Positions 8,708-17,675 of a stretch of DNA of 35,257 nt are shown piece after piece. A model generated the notes under the pieces. It worked only from the letters and a program-made list of their open reading frames with translations, was not told where the DNA came from and ran no database searches. Both the position numbers and the translations under genes were made by a program. Source of the stretch: Flavobacteriales bacterium. Its GTDB lineage: Bacteria > Bacteroidota > Bacteroidia > Flavobacteriales > Weeksellaceae. The DNA lies in the NCBI GenBank assembly GCA_002747105.1, contig PDSY01000008.1, forward strand, positions 1-35,257. The letters are read 5' to 3'. Position 1 is the first letter of the stretch. Every line of letters begins with the position of its first letter.

Positions 8708-9205
8708 TTAACTTGGGTCAACCAAGAATAATGGTTGATCGTACTCTACAGGAGTAGCGTCGTCTACTAATATTTTTACAATTTTTCCTGAAACCTCCGC
8801 TTCAATTTGATTGAACAATTTCATTGCTTCTACTACACAAACTACAGAGTCTTCAGAAACTTTATCTCCTACGCTCACAAAGGCGTCTTTGTCTGGTGCA
8901 GGTTTTCTATAAAAAGTACCAATCATTGGTGATTTTATAGCGATATATTTACTTTCGTCTGTTTCTTCTTTTGCTTTTTCCGCAGGTTTTTCTTGTGCTG
9001 CTGCTGGAGCAGCTGGAGCTGCAGGTGCCACCACTGGAGCAGCCTGTACTACTTGTGGTTGAGGTGCAGCAACATAACTCACATTTTCGTTTTCTGCATG
9101 AGGTGTTTTAATGGTGATTTCGAAGTCATTAGTCTTGTATTTTACTTCAGACACTGCTGACTTTGATACAAATTTAATTAAATTTTGAATATCTTTAAGT
9201 TCCAT
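8708..9205 (-). CDS. accB: acetyl-CoA carboxylase, biotin carboxyl carrier protein
   Basis: AccB carries the covalently bound biotin that shuttles CO2 between AccC and the carboxyltransferase. The 165-residue protein has a short N-terminal domain, a flexible Ala/Pro linker (about 46-80) and a C-terminal biotinyl domain with the biotin acceptor Lys129 in EAMKLFNQ. The thumb region before it (SPMIGTFYRKP) is typical. A perfect -7 element lies 24 bases upstream and a terminator separates it from rpmF, so accB starts its own transcript that probably includes accC. Confidence 0.97.
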   Translation of the reverse strand: MELKDIQNLIKFVSKSAVSEVKYKTNDFEITIKTPHAENENVSYVAAPQPQVVQAAPVVAPAAPAAPAAAQEKPAEKAKEETDESKYIAIKSPMIGTFYRKPAPDKDAFVSVGDKVSEDSVVCVVEAMKLFNQIEAEVSGKIVKILVDDATPVEYDQPLFLVDPS

Positions 9206-9228
9206 AAAATTGATATTTTATTATTTGC

Positions 9229-9236
9229 CAAATATA
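9229..9236 (-). promoter_or_regulatory. -7 element of accB
   Basis: TATATTTG on the minus strand is an exact TAnnTTTG match 24 bases before the accB ATG. No TTG at the expected -33 distance; the upstream side runs into the rpmF terminator. Confidence 0.6.
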
Positions 9237-9243
9237 GTAAAAA

Positions 9244-9288
9244 AACAATAAAAAACACTCACTTTATTGAAAAATGAGTGTTTTTTTA
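9244..9288. terminator. rpmF terminator
   Basis: A perfect 11-bp stem (9251-9261 with 9275-9285) with a 13-base loop, A-run on the left and T-run on the right, so it can work in both directions. It ends the yceD-rpmF transcript 36 bases after the rpmF stop. Confidence 0.8.
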
Positions 9289-9320
9289 ATTTTATTGGTC
9301 TTATTCAGACCTATTTATCG

Positions 9321-9527
9321 TTAGGCTTCTTCTGAAGATTCTTCGATTTCTTTTTCCATTACTACTTTACCTCTGTAATAAAGTTTTCCTTCGTGCCAAT
9401 GAGCTCTGTGGTAAAGGTGTACTTCACCAGTTGTGCTGTCTTTTGCCAATTGTGGAACTACTGCTTTGTAGTGAGTTCTTCTCTTATCTCTTCTTGTTGA
9501 AGACTGTCTTCTTTTTGGATGTGCCAT
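9321..9527 (-). CDS. rpmF: 50S ribosomal protein L32
   Basis: L32 is a small basic protein of the large ribosomal subunit. The N terminus [19 protein letters not shown] is diagnostic. The 68-residue product lacks the four cysteines that form the zinc ribbon in many L32 proteins; the region instead reads [15 protein letters not shown]. That makes it a zinc-independent (C-minus) form, known for some ribosomal proteins. It follows yceD, the common bacterial pairing, with a 73-base spacer holding a small perfect hairpin. In many flavobacteria fabH comes next, but here accB follows. Confidence 0.95.
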   Translation of the reverse strand: MAHPKRRQSSTRRDKRRTHYKAVVPQLAKDSTTGEVHLYHRAHWHEGKLYYRGKVVMEKEIEESSEEA

Positions 9528-9553
9528 TTTTAATAATTTTTAAATTGATGAGC

Positions 9554-9574
9554 GATGAGATTCATCATCTCATC
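9554..9574. other. hairpin in the yceD-rpmF spacer
   Basis: A perfect 7-bp inverted repeat (GATGAGA 9554-9560 with TCTCATC 9568-9574, loop TTCATCA). No T-run follows on either strand, so it is not an obvious terminator; it could affect processing of the yceD-rpmF message. Confidence 0.45.
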
Positions 9575-9600
9575 ATTAATAAACTATTTGTTTTATTTAA

Positions 9601-10125
9601 TTACTTTTTTAACTTTTTCAACGCTTCCCATCTTGGGTCTATCGATTCTTCGTCTTTTTCTTCTTCGGGCTCTTCTTGTAAGCTATATTGTTCTACAATT
9701 GATAAATCCTCATCGCTGATGTTAGGAGAAATCTTTTTCATTGGTATAGCCAATAAAATGTTTTCGTAAATCAGCTGAGAAGTATCAAAATAGTAATCTT
9801 CCTTCGGAATAACGATGATTTCTTCGTGAGTGTCATCGTATTCATTACCGAATTTAATAATGTATTTTGTGCTACTTTCTATCGTGTAATCAAAATTTTC
9901 ATTACTAATATCACAAGTGAGTTCTACTGTTCCTTTGATATCCAGCCATAATTCTAAAAAAGTAGTTCGCTTTTCTAATTTAGCATTGACCTTAATATTC
10001 GGGTTTTCAAACTCTTGCTCCGTGTCGAAAAATGAAAAGAACGCTTCTTTTACTTCAAATTCAAACTCGTGGATTCCATCTTTGAGTCCAGAGAAGATAA
10101 TTCTATAATTTTTTATCCTGTCCAT
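9601..10125 (-). CDS. yceD: DUF177 / YceD family protein
   Basis: YceD-like proteins (DUF177) are associated with large-subunit ribosomal RNA accumulation and are nearly always encoded beside rpmF, as here. The 174-residue product has the family layout: an N-terminal beta-rich part (FSGLKDGIHEFEFEV), the mid segment with VELTCDISNENF including the conserved Cys, and a highly acidic C-terminal stretch (EEPEEEKDEE) followed by the DPRWEALKKLKK ending typical of the family. A full promoter lies directly upstream, so it heads a two-gene yceD-rpmF unit rather than depending on pdxA. Confidence 0.88.
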   Translation of the reverse strand: MDRIKNYRIIFSGLKDGIHEFEFEVKEAFFSFFDTEQEFENPNIKVNAKLEKRTTFLELWLDIKGTVELTCDISNENFDYTIESSTKYIIKFGNEYDDTHEEIIVIPKEDYYFDTSQLIYENILLAIPMKKISPNISDEDLSIVEQYSLQEEPEEEKDEESIDPRWEALKKLKK

Positions 10126-10138
10126 AAATTTGAGTGTG

Positions 10139-10168
10139 CAAAGATAAACTATTTTTTAAAATTAACAA
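10139..10168 (-). promoter_or_regulatory. yceD-rpmF promoter
   Basis: On the minus strand, TTG (10166-10168), 19 nt, then TATCTTTG (10139-10146). It sits in the 49-base gap after pdxA and puts the start of transcription near 10132, seven bases before the yceD ATG. Confidence 0.8.
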
Positions 10169-10174
10169 ATTATT

Positions 10175-11260
10175 TTAAGCATCTTTTGTTTTTCTTTGTT
10201 TGGTTTTCTGAAAATTAGGCATTTTTTGAGGTTCTAATTGGTTTTCTTTTAGTTCCTGAAATTCTTTTCTGTGTTTAAAAATCTCAATCGCCTTGAAAAT
10301 AGCTTCCGAAAAACTTTTCTCATCAGCTTTATTTTGTCCTGCAATATCATACGCCACACCGTGGTCAGGGGAAGTCCTAATGAAAGGCAATCCCGCTGTG
10401 AAGTTTACACCATCCGTATAAGCCAAAGTTTTAAAAGGCGTTAAACCTTGGTCGTGATACATGGCTAAAACTGCATCGAATTGTTTATACTTTTCAGGTT
10501 GAAAAAAACTATCCGCTGGATAAGGTCCAAAAGCCAAAATACCTTTATCATTCAGTTCGTTGATAGCGGGAATGATGATTTCGTTTTCCTCCTTTCCTAT
10601 TTTTCCACCATCTCCTGAATGTGGATTAAGCCCCAAAACCGCAATTTTTGGTTTCGTTACCCTAAAATCTTGCTTTAAAGTTTGTTCTAAAACTTTCACA
10701 TTTTTAATAATTTCCTCTTTGGTGATTTTATTTGCCACTTCACTAATCGGAATATGATGCGTACACACCGCTACTTTCAATTCGTCGGTTACTAAAAACA
10801 TTAAGCCTTTCTTTCCTGCTTTTTCTTCTAAAAAACCAGTGTGCCCCGCATGTTGAAAACCTTTTTCCATCATTTCATCTTTATTAATGGGCGAAGTAAC
10901 CAAAACATCTATTTCGCCACTCAATAACGCCTCCGTTGCTGCTTCCAAAGAATCAATAGCCATTTGTGTGGACTCTTCTGTGGGCTGACCGAAGTTGACA
11001 TTTATTTCTTCCTTTCGGAGATTAACCATATTGATTTTCCCTCTTTTGGCGAATTTTGGTTCGGTAATATAATTGTAGGTTTGTTGTACCTTAAAAATGT
11101 TTTTTTGGTAACTGAACAGTTTTCCTGACCCAAAAATAATGGGTGTGAAAAAATCGGTGATATTTTTGTTTTGAAGAGTTTTAATAATAATCTCTGTACT
11201 GATGCCATTAAAGTCACCAATAGAAATTCCTACTCTTACTTTTTCGTGTCTTGAACTCAT
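10175..11260 (-). CDS. pdxA: 4-hydroxythreonine-4-phosphate dehydrogenase
   Basis: PdxA oxidises 4-phosphohydroxy-L-threonine in the deoxyxylulose-5-phosphate-dependent route to pyridoxal phosphate. The metal-binding histidines appear in the expected contexts: GHTGFLEEKAG, GLNPHSGDGG and AMYHDQGLTPFK, with the substrate-binding CTHHIPISEV segment between. The start MSSRHEKVRVGISIGDFNG matches the family N terminus. At 361 residues it is longer than the E. coli protein (329), partly through a Lys/Gln-rich C-terminal tail. The gene is divergent from ribE with 53 bases between the two start codons. Confidence 0.95.
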   Translation of the reverse strand: MSSRHEKVRVGISIGDFNGISTEIIIKTLQNKNITDFFTPIIFGSGKLFSYQKNIFKVQQTYNYITEPKFAKRGKINMVNLRKEEINVNFGQPTEESTQMAIDSLEAATEALLSGEIDVLVTSPINKDEMMEKGFQHAGHTGFLEEKAGKKGLMFLVTDELKVAVCTHHIPISEVANKITKEEIIKNVKVLEQTLKQDFRVTKPKIAVLGLNPHSGDGGKIGKEENEIIIPAINELNDKGILAFGPYPADSFFQPEKYKQFDAVLAMYHDQGLTPFKTLAYTDGVNFTAGLPFIRTSPDHGVAYDIAGQNKADEKSFSEAIFKAIEIFKHRKEFQELKENQLEPQKMPNFQKTKQRKTKDA

Positions 11261-11266
11261 TTTTAT

Positions 11267-11300
11267 TATCTTTGAAGATTAATAATTTTTTACAAAAATA
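11267..11300. promoter_or_regulatory. divergent promoter region between pdxA and ribE
   Basis: TATCTTTG on the plus strand (11267-11274) faces ribE and TATTTTTG on the minus strand (11293-11300) faces pdxA. Both fit TAnnTTTG, 39 and 32 bases from the respective start codons. Neither has a clear TTG at the usual spacing. Confidence 0.55.
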
Positions 11301-11313
11301 ATAAAATAAAAAT

Positions 11314-11898
11314 ATGTTTACAGGAATTATAGAATCTACAGCAATTGTTAGGGATATTCAGCAGCAGAATTCCACGATAAAGTTTACTTTAACTTGTCCT
11401 TTTGCCAATGAATTGAAAATTGACCAAAGTTTAGCTCACGATGGTTGTTGTTTGACAGTGGTAGAGGTTTCTGACAAGACTTATGCTGTTCAGGCGATTG
11501 ATGAAACTTTAAAGAAAACAAGGTTGAAAAATTGGCAAATTGGCACGGAAATCAATGTGGAAAGATGTATGAAAATGAACGGCAGATTAGATGGTCATAT
11601 CGTTCAAGGTCATGTAGATGGTGTGGGGAAAGTGACACGAATTGAGGATAAGGACGGAAGTTATTATATTTCGTTTTCTTATGGTGAGGAAGTAGATTTT
11701 GTCACTGTTCCACAGGGTTCTATTACGGTAAATGGGGTGAGTTTGACGGTGGCGCATTCTGAGCAAAAATCTTTTTCTGTCGCCATCATTCCTTATACTT
11801 GGGAGTTTACGAATATGAAAAATTTGAAAATTGGCGATGAGGTCAATTTGGAATTTGATATTTTGGGGAAATATGTGGCACAACTTTTAAAAAAATAA
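11314..11898 (+). CDS. ribE: riboflavin synthase, alpha subunit
   Basis: This enzyme disproportionates two 6,7-dimethyl-8-ribityllumazine molecules into riboflavin and a pyrimidinedione. The 194-residue protein shows the internal duplication of lumazine-binding folds: the first begins with the diagnostic MFTGIIE and contains AHDGCCLTVVE; the second begins near VQGHVDGVGKV and contains the parallel SITVNGVSLTVA. Length and both signatures are complete. It is followed after 24 bases by the sensor kinase gene and then trmN6, probably one transcript. Confidence 0.96.
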   Translation: MFTGIIESTAIVRDIQQQNSTIKFTLTCPFANELKIDQSLAHDGCCLTVVEVSDKTYAVQAIDETLKKTRLKNWQIGTEINVERCMKMNGRLDGHIVQGHVDGVGKVTRIEDKDGSYYISFSYGEEVDFVTVPQGSITVNGVSLTVAHSEQKSFSVAIIPYTWEFTNMKNLKIGDEVNLEFDILGKYVAQLLKK

Positions 11899-11922
11899 AA
11901 ATTAATATTTGAACAAAGGGAG

Positions 11923-13356
11923 ATGAATTTAAGAGGAAAAATTTTCTGGGGCTTTTTATTGGTGACTTTTTTAACGATGCTGAGTTCTTCGGTGGTTTCG
12001 TATATATTATTGAAAAACAATGCTTTAGAAGAAAACTCTACGAAAATGCAGAAGAAGGCAAACGCCATTATGGCATCTTTAGATTATGCCATTGCGAGTA
12101 AAGAGTCTGTAAAGACGGCAGAAATCCCTTTGGTGTTGCAAAATAAAATTTTGGAAATCGCAGATATTAATAAACAAGATATTTTTATTTATGACCTTCA
12201 AGGTCGATTTTTATTATGTAGCAAAGATGAGCGATTGGTAGATAGAAAAGATATTGATAAAGATTTGCTAAGCAAAGTTTTAAAGACTCAAAATAGAGTG
12301 GATATTGAGGAGTATGATAATGATTTGAAGATCAATAGAATCTCTTCTTATTTATTGTTGAAAGATAATTTTTTGGAGCCAATAGCGGTCATTTATTTCC
12401 CCTATTATCATGACAATACAGCCTATTTAGATGTAGTAAATGAATATATTAAGTATATTTTAATCATAAATCTGGTGATTATTTTGTTTGGCGTTTGGCT
12501 CAGTTGGATTGTTTCGAGAAACTTAACAAGGTCGATGACTAAATTTTCCAAAATTATTACGGAAATTTCGCTTTTGGATGAAGAGAGTATGAGAGCAATA
12601 CAATATTATAACAATGATGAATTGGGTGTTTTGGTGAAGGCTTATAATAGGATGATTGAAAAAATTAAAGGACATAAAAAGAAATTAATCTTAACTGAAA
12701 AAGAAAGTGCTTGGCGAGAGATGGCAAAGCAAGTCGCTCATGAAGTGAAAAATCCATTGACCCCAATGAAACTTACGATGCAGAATTTCAAAAGGAAATT
12801 CGATCCAGAAAGTCCAACGATTAAAGAAGATGTAAAAAAACTAACCGATGCTATGGTGGGGAATATTGACTTGGTAGCTCGTGTGGCTGATGCCTTTTCG
12901 CAATTTGCAAAACTTCCTGAACGAAACGATGAAGATTTGGAGATTAATCAAGAGATACAGGATGTTTTAGCGATGTTTGATAATAGTACGACTTTATTCA
13001 GTTCTAATCATGAGGAAATTGTCATGCGAATGGATAGCGTTTACCTTGGGAGAATTATTACGAATTTGGTTAAAAATGCGGTTCAAGCAACAGCGGAAGA
13101 AAGAGAGAATATTGTAAAAGTGAGAACCGAAAAGCTCAATGATAAGATTAAAATAACCGTTGAGGATTCTGGAAAAGGAATTCCTGAGACCATAAAACCT
13201 AAAATTTTCACCCCTAATTTCACTTCCAAAAGCGGTGGTTCGGGATTAGGTTTAGCAATGGTGAAGAAGATGGTGGAAGATTATCAAGGAGAAATTTATT
13301 TCACTTCAGAGGATGGAAAAGGAAGCGTGTTTACTATCGAATTACCTATTTTATAA
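11923..13356 (+). CDS. membrane sensor histidine kinase (NtrY/HAMP type)
   Basis: The 477-residue product has two membrane segments (about 7-30 and 177-197) flanking a sensor domain of about 145 residues outside the cytoplasm, a HAMP linker (about 198-250), a HisKA dimerisation domain with phospho-acceptor His273 in AHEVKNPLTPMK, and a complete ATPase domain: N box NLVKNAVQA (381-389), G1 DSGKGI (415-420), G2 GGSGLGLA (438-445). The sequence around the His resembles NtrY-like kinases. No response regulator gene is adjacent, so it is an orphan. The stop overlaps the trmN6 start by one base, indicating translational coupling. The signal sensed is unknown. Confidence 0.9.
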   Translation: MNLRGKIFWGFLLVTFLTMLSSSVVSYILLKNNALEENSTKMQKKANAIMASLDYAIASKESVKTAEIPLVLQNKILEIADINKQDIFIYDLQGRFLLCSKDERLVDRKDIDKDLLSKVLKTQNRVDIEEYDNDLKINRISSYLLLKDNFLEPIAVIYFPYYHDNTAYLDVVNEYIKYILIINLVIILFGVWLSWIVSRNLTRSMTKFSKIITEISLLDEESMRAIQYYNNDELGVLVKAYNRMIEKIKGHKKKLILTEKESAWREMAKQVAHEVKNPLTPMKLTMQNFKRKFDPESPTIKEDVKKLTDAMVGNIDLVARVADAFSQFAKLPERNDEDLEINQEIQDVLAMFDNSTTLFSSNHEEIVMRMDSVYLGRIITNLVKNAVQATAEERENIVKVRTEKLNDKIKITVEDSGKGIPETIKPKIFTPNFTSKSGGSGLGLAMVKKMVEDYQGEIYFTSEDGKGSVFTIELPIL

Positions 13357-14048
13357 TGAAAAAATTCAGATTCCAACAGTTTGAAATCCAACAATCCAAA
13401 AAAATATTTAGAGTAGGGACAGATGCCGTTTTATTGGGCACCTTGGCGAATATAGAGCATTCTGAAAATATTTTAGAAGTAGGAACAGGAACGGGAATTA
13501 TATCGCTCATGTTGGCTCAAAGAAATCCAAAAGCCCATTTTTTAGGCTTAGACATTGACGAAAATGCCGTGGAGTTCACTCGAATAAATTTTAAAAATTC
13601 GCCATTTTCGGATAGAATGCGTGTTATTCTACAAGATTTTAAGCATTTTCACACTGATTGCCAGTATGATTTAATTATTTCTAATCCGCCGTATTTTGAA
13701 AAGAACGTCTCTGATAAAGATGTGGTGGCAAGGCAAAGATTGACTTTGGATTTTGAAAGTTTAGTTCAAAAATCAGTAGGGTTACTCACCGAAAATGGAA
13801 GGTTGTGTATTATTATTCCATTTGAGTTTTCCAACGAGGTGGAAAAATTTGCCCAAAAGGAAAATTTATTTCTCAAAACGAAAATCAATATTTATGGCAT
13901 CCAAGGAGGGAAACAAAGGCGAGTGATTTTAACTTTCTCCAAGCAAGCTCAAAAGGTTTTGGAAAGGGATTTTGTGATAGAAAAAAGTCCGAGAAACTAC
14001 TCGGACGAATATTTAGCAATCACTAAGGATTTTCATATTTTTGGTTGA
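13356..14048 (+). CDS. trmN6: tRNA1(Val) (adenine(37)-N6)-methyltransferase
   Basis: This SAM-dependent enzyme methylates N6 of A37 in a valine tRNA (YfiC/TrmN6 family). The 230-residue protein has the SAM-binding motif I EVGTGTG (41-47), the acidic motif II LGLDID (63-68) and the catalytic NPPY motif (110-113), the combination used by exocyclic-amine methyltransferases. The N-terminal FRFQQFEIQQSKKIFRVGTDAVLL is typical of YfiC. It overlaps the kinase stop codon by one base (TAATG). Its last 60 bases contain a perfect hairpin that looks like the terminator of the convergent ftsE-like gene, five bases away. Specificity is assigned from the family, not shown by sequence. Confidence 0.87.
   Translation: MKKFRFQQFEIQQSKKIFRVGTDAVLLGTLANIEHSENILEVGTGTGIISLMLAQRNPKAHFLGLDIDENAVEFTRINFKNSPFSDRMRVILQDFKHFHTDCQYDLIISNPPYFEKNVSDKDVVARQRLTLDFESLVQKSVGLLTENGRLCIIIPFEFSNEVEKFAQKENLFLKTKINIYGIQGGKQRRVILTFSKQAQKVLERDFVIEKSPRNYSDEYLAITKDFHIFG
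13981..14006 (-). terminator. terminator of the ftsE-like gene, inside trmN6
   Basis: A perfect 7-bp GC-rich stem (GTCCGAG 13987-13993 with 14000-14006, loop of 6) is followed on the minus strand by six Ts (A-run 13981-13986). It lies 48 bases past the minus-strand stop at 14054 and within the trmN6 coding sequence. Confidence 0.75.
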
Positions 14049-14053
14049 TATTC

Positions 14054-14764
14054 TTACTCAAAAAGTTCACTCGTATTCAAGGTGCTGACTTTTCCATTTT
14101 CACACCTGATGGCTTCTCCCGGGAAATTTTGAATCATGTGATAATCGTGCGTTGCCATAATAACAGCAGCGTGGTTTTCATCGGCGACTTTCTTTAGTAA
14201 ACTCATAATTTCGTTAGAAGTTTCTGGATCAAGGTTCCCCGTAGGCTCATCTGCCAAAATCAATTCTGGATGATTGAGTAAGGCTCTGGCAATAGCAACC
14301 CTTTGTTGCTCTCCACCAGATAACTCGTGAGGCATTTTGTGTTTTTTAGTTTGCATTCCTACACTTTCCAAAACTTCATCTATTCTTTTATCAGCCTCGT
14401 TTTTGTTTTTCCAACCAGTTGCTTCCAAAACGAATCTCAGGTTTTTTTCTACAGTTCTATCATTTAATAATTGGAAATCTTGGAAAACAATACCTAATTT
14501 TCTTCTTAAGTTGGGGATGATGGAAGTTTTTAATTTTGATAGGTCAAAACCTACCACTTCCCCTGTTCCTTTGGCTAAAGGAATATGCCCATAGAGGGTT
14601 TTCAATAAAGAACTTTTCCCTGCTCCCGTCTTTCCGATAAGGTAGCAAAATTTACCTTTTTGGATTTGTAAATTCACATCGCTTAAAACCGTGAAGCTTT
14701 TCTGAGCGATTGTGGCGTTGGTTAGGCTGATGATATTTTCTTCGTTTTCGTTTTTATGAGGCAT
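14054..14764 (-). CDS. ftsE: ABC transporter ATP-binding protein, FtsE-like
   Basis: The 236-residue protein is a complete ABC ATPase: Walker A GKTGAGKSS (44-52), Q-loop Gln95, signature LSGGEQQ (148-154), Walker B LILADEPTGNLD (168-179) and switch His206 in MATHD. The order and spacing, and stretches such as GIVFQDFQLL and LLNHPELILADEPTGNLD, resemble FtsE, which with FtsX couples ATP hydrolysis to peptidoglycan hydrolases at the division site. FtsX is not adjacent, so a LolD- or MacB-like role cannot be excluded. It is a single gene, convergent with trmN6. Confidence 0.75.
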   Translation of the reverse strand: MPHKNENEENIISLTNATIAQKSFTVLSDVNLQIQKGKFCYLIGKTGAGKSSLLKTLYGHIPLAKGTGEVVGFDLSKLKTSIIPNLRRKLGIVFQDFQLLNDRTVEKNLRFVLEATGWKNKNEADKRIDEVLESVGMQTKKHKMPHELSGGEQQRVAIARALLNHPELILADEPTGNLDPETSNEIMSLLKKVADENHAAVIMATHDYHMIQNFPGEAIRCENGKVSTLNTSELFE

Positions 14765-15262
14765 CTTTTTATTTTAATCTATTGAGTTCAAAAGTAAGTA
14801 AAATTTTGTTCTCTACTAAATTTTTAATGAATTTTAACAATGATTTTTTATAGCATAGCTCTAGCACACAACGAAAGTACATTTAATAGAGCTTTTCATA
14901 AACTATCATTGATTTAATGAAATGCTCTTTTTTGTTCATTTTGCCTTGAAGCAAAAGAACCAAAAATTCAAGGTTTTTATCTGTTATTTATTATTATTTA
15001 TTGGTCAGATGGAACCTTAACGGTTTCATAAGGCGATTGCTCCGCATCGCTCATACTCCTCCTTTCGTGCTTGTTTGTTGAAAAATTAAAATCTCACTTA
15101 TCCCTTAAAATTTTTCAACAACGCAACTACACTCAGTATTTCGCTATCGCTGTATGAAAACCACCTGCACGTTAAATGATTGCGTTCAAATTGCCATTAA
15201 CAACAAAAAATGCTCAAAAAATAAATTTTCAAGCATTTTATAATTTCATTTAGAGTGTAGAA
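14765..15262. other. gene-free stretch with diverged structured repeat (R3)
   Basis: No credible gene is seen. From the left: an 11-of-12-bp hairpin with a T-run (14888-14899 with 14917-14928); a core at 14944-14973 that is the inverted, diverged form of the hairpin part of the repeat at 1-81; a small hairpin GCGAT/ATCGC near 15032-15049; a perfect 13-bp inverted repeat (15075-15087 with 15109-15121, 21-base loop); and a tract with tandem-like GCTATCGCTG near 15143. The last part (15205-15240) is the rpmH terminator. It looks like a decayed copy of a dispersed non-coding element. Confidence 0.6.
15203..15240 (-). terminator. rpmH terminator
   Basis: On the minus strand the stem AAAATGCT pairs with AGCATTTT (outer arms 15232-15239 and 15207-15214), partly extended inward by A/T pairs, and is followed by T-rich sequence. 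It lies 24 bases past the rpmH stop. Confidence 0.65.
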
Positions 15263-15418
15263 TTATCTTTTCGCTCTTACGCTACTCACTGTTAATCTTT
15301 TTCTACCTTTTGCTCTTCTCGCAGCCAAAACTCTTCTACCGTTTGGCGTGGACATTCTTTCTCTGAATCCGTGCTTATTTCTCTTTTTTCTCTCTGATGG
15401 CTGGAATGTTCTTTTCAT
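15263..15418 (-). CDS. rpmH: 50S ribosomal protein L34
   Basis: This short gene encodes 51 residues beginning [18 protein letters not shown] and containing [20 protein letters not shown], the unmistakable L34 sequence, a very basic protein of the large subunit. The L34 core is 44-46 residues; the C-terminal SSVRAKR extension accounts for the rest. A full consensus promoter stands 50 bases upstream and a hairpin follows. Elsewhere rpmH is often next to rnpA and dnaA; here neither is adjacent and eno lies upstream on the same strand, separated by eno's own terminator. Confidence 0.97.
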   Translation of the reverse strand: MKRTFQPSERKKRNKHGFRERMSTPNGRRVLAARRAKGRKRLTVSSVRAKR

Positions 15419-15467
15419 TACTGATTATATTTAATTCTGTAATTATTCTTCTTTAATTTTCAGACTG

Positions 15468-15497
15468 CAAATATAGAAGTTTTTTTTTATTGTGCAA
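15468..15497 (-). promoter_or_regulatory. rpmH promoter
   Basis: On the minus strand, TTG (15495-15497), exactly 19 nt, then TATATTTG (15468-15475). This is the cleanest promoter in the window, as expected for a ribosomal protein gene; the leader would be about 43 bases. Confidence 0.85.
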
Positions 15498-15607
15498 AAT
15501 AATGTAGTAATATTTTTAATTCGCCTTTTGAAAACTAAATATTAAATAATCTTAAATGGTTTAATATTAATTAGTTAAATTTAATTAAAATACTTATTTC
15601 GTTTTTT

Positions 15608-15637
15608 AAAAAAATGCACCAACGCAATGTTGATGCA
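15608..15637 (-). terminator. eno terminator
   Basis: On the minus-strand RNA a 9-bp stem (15629-15637 with 15615-15623, one G-U pair, 5-base loop) is followed by seven Us (15608-15614). It lies 45 bases past the eno stop. Confidence 0.8.
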
Positions 15638-15681
15638 TGAATATGATAATGATTAAGTCTTTAATCTTTTACGCTTAATGT

Positions 15682-16980
<1,299 letters not shown>

Positions 16981-17011
16981 TTAAATTTTTAATATTTACA
17001 TTTAGTGGCAA

Positions 17012-17058
17012 CAAAATTAATTAAAAAAAAGCAAACCAGCGATTTGAATGATGAAAAA
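17012..17058 (-). repeat. promoter-containing direct repeat, copy in front of eno
   Basis: This segment is a near copy of 17676-17722: both read CAAA-TTAATT, an A-run, GCAAAC, CGATTTGAATGAT and AAAAAGTT in order, with a few substitutions and a one-base length difference in the A-run. On the minus strand its start is the -7-like element TAATTTTG (17012-17019), 35 bases before the eno ATG. So it is probably the eno promoter region. Confidence 0.8.
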
Positions 17059-17091
17059 GTTTGAAACGCTTTTGTCTTTGCATTTTGAGTT

Positions 17092-17649
17092 TTAGTTTTG
17101 TTTTACAAGTACAGCATTTTTAGGCAGAGGTTCCGGAAACTTTTCTGCATAAAAATAAGGACAATCTTGAGTAATCATATTTGACCAATAGGAAAACTTC
17201 CAGTTGAGTTTTGTTTTAGTACTATCGGTAAATTCAATAAATATCAATCCATTTAATCCACATAAGTCTTTATCTCCATATGATAATAAATATTTATTTG
17301 TATTTTTTTTTATTCCTCCCCCTTTAATTTTTGCATCAGTATCAGATATATTGGTATTATCAAATAATACTTGATTTGTATTCTTATCAATTACTTTAAA
17401 TTTTCCAATTAACCTATCTTTATATTGTTTTAATGGCCACACGTAAATATGTTCCAATTTTGTAAATGTTATAAAAATAGTTTTATTTTTCCAAGAGGCT
17501 TTCCAAGTTCCTTCATAATCTTGCAACTCATTATTAGTGTCTTTTAAATAAGAATTTTGAGGCATTTCGCCGTATGTTCTTAAAGGATAAGTTTGTGCAG
17601 TACAAGACGCCCCAAGTGTCAGTAAGGTAATATAAATTAATTTTTTCAT
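17092..17649 (-). CDS. small exported protein, possibly a lipoprotein (DUF6705-like)
   Basis: With the start at 17649 the product has 185 residues: a signal peptide MKKLIYITLLTLGASC followed by TAQTYPL. Cys16 could be a lipid site (the -3 residue is Gly, so the lipobox is imperfect), or cleavage could follow AQ. The mature part has NELQDYEGTWKASW, then alternating hydrophobic and polar strands and ends PKNAVLVKQN. It resembles small flavobacterial proteins filed under DUF6705, which I recall but cannot confirm. An in-frame ATG at 17697 adds 16 residues but would start upstream of the -7-like element. Two near-identical promoter segments bracket the gene, suggesting that it arrived or was duplicated as a unit. 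Confidence 0.75.
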   Translation of the reverse strand: MKKLIYITLLTLGASCTAQTYPLRTYGEMPQNSYLKDTNNELQDYEGTWKASWKNKTIFITFTKLEHIYVWPLKQYKDRLIGKFKVIDKNTNQVLFDNTNISDTDAKIKGGGIKKNTNKYLLSYGDKDLCGLNGLIFIEFTDSTKTKLNWKFSYWSNMITQDCPYFYAEKFPEPLPKNAVLVKQN

Positions 17650-17675
17650 TGTAAATAATGAATTCGTTAAACTGA

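Noticed and set aside
11587..11883. Minus-strand 98-codon frame opposite ribE
   Set aside because: It is a shadow of a certain gene; its composition is that of reverse-complemented coding sequence.
14765..15262. tRNA or known small RNA in the ftsE-rpmH gap
   Set aside because: I found no cloverleaf, no TTCRANYC arm and no known RNA signature; the stems fit a decayed repeat better.
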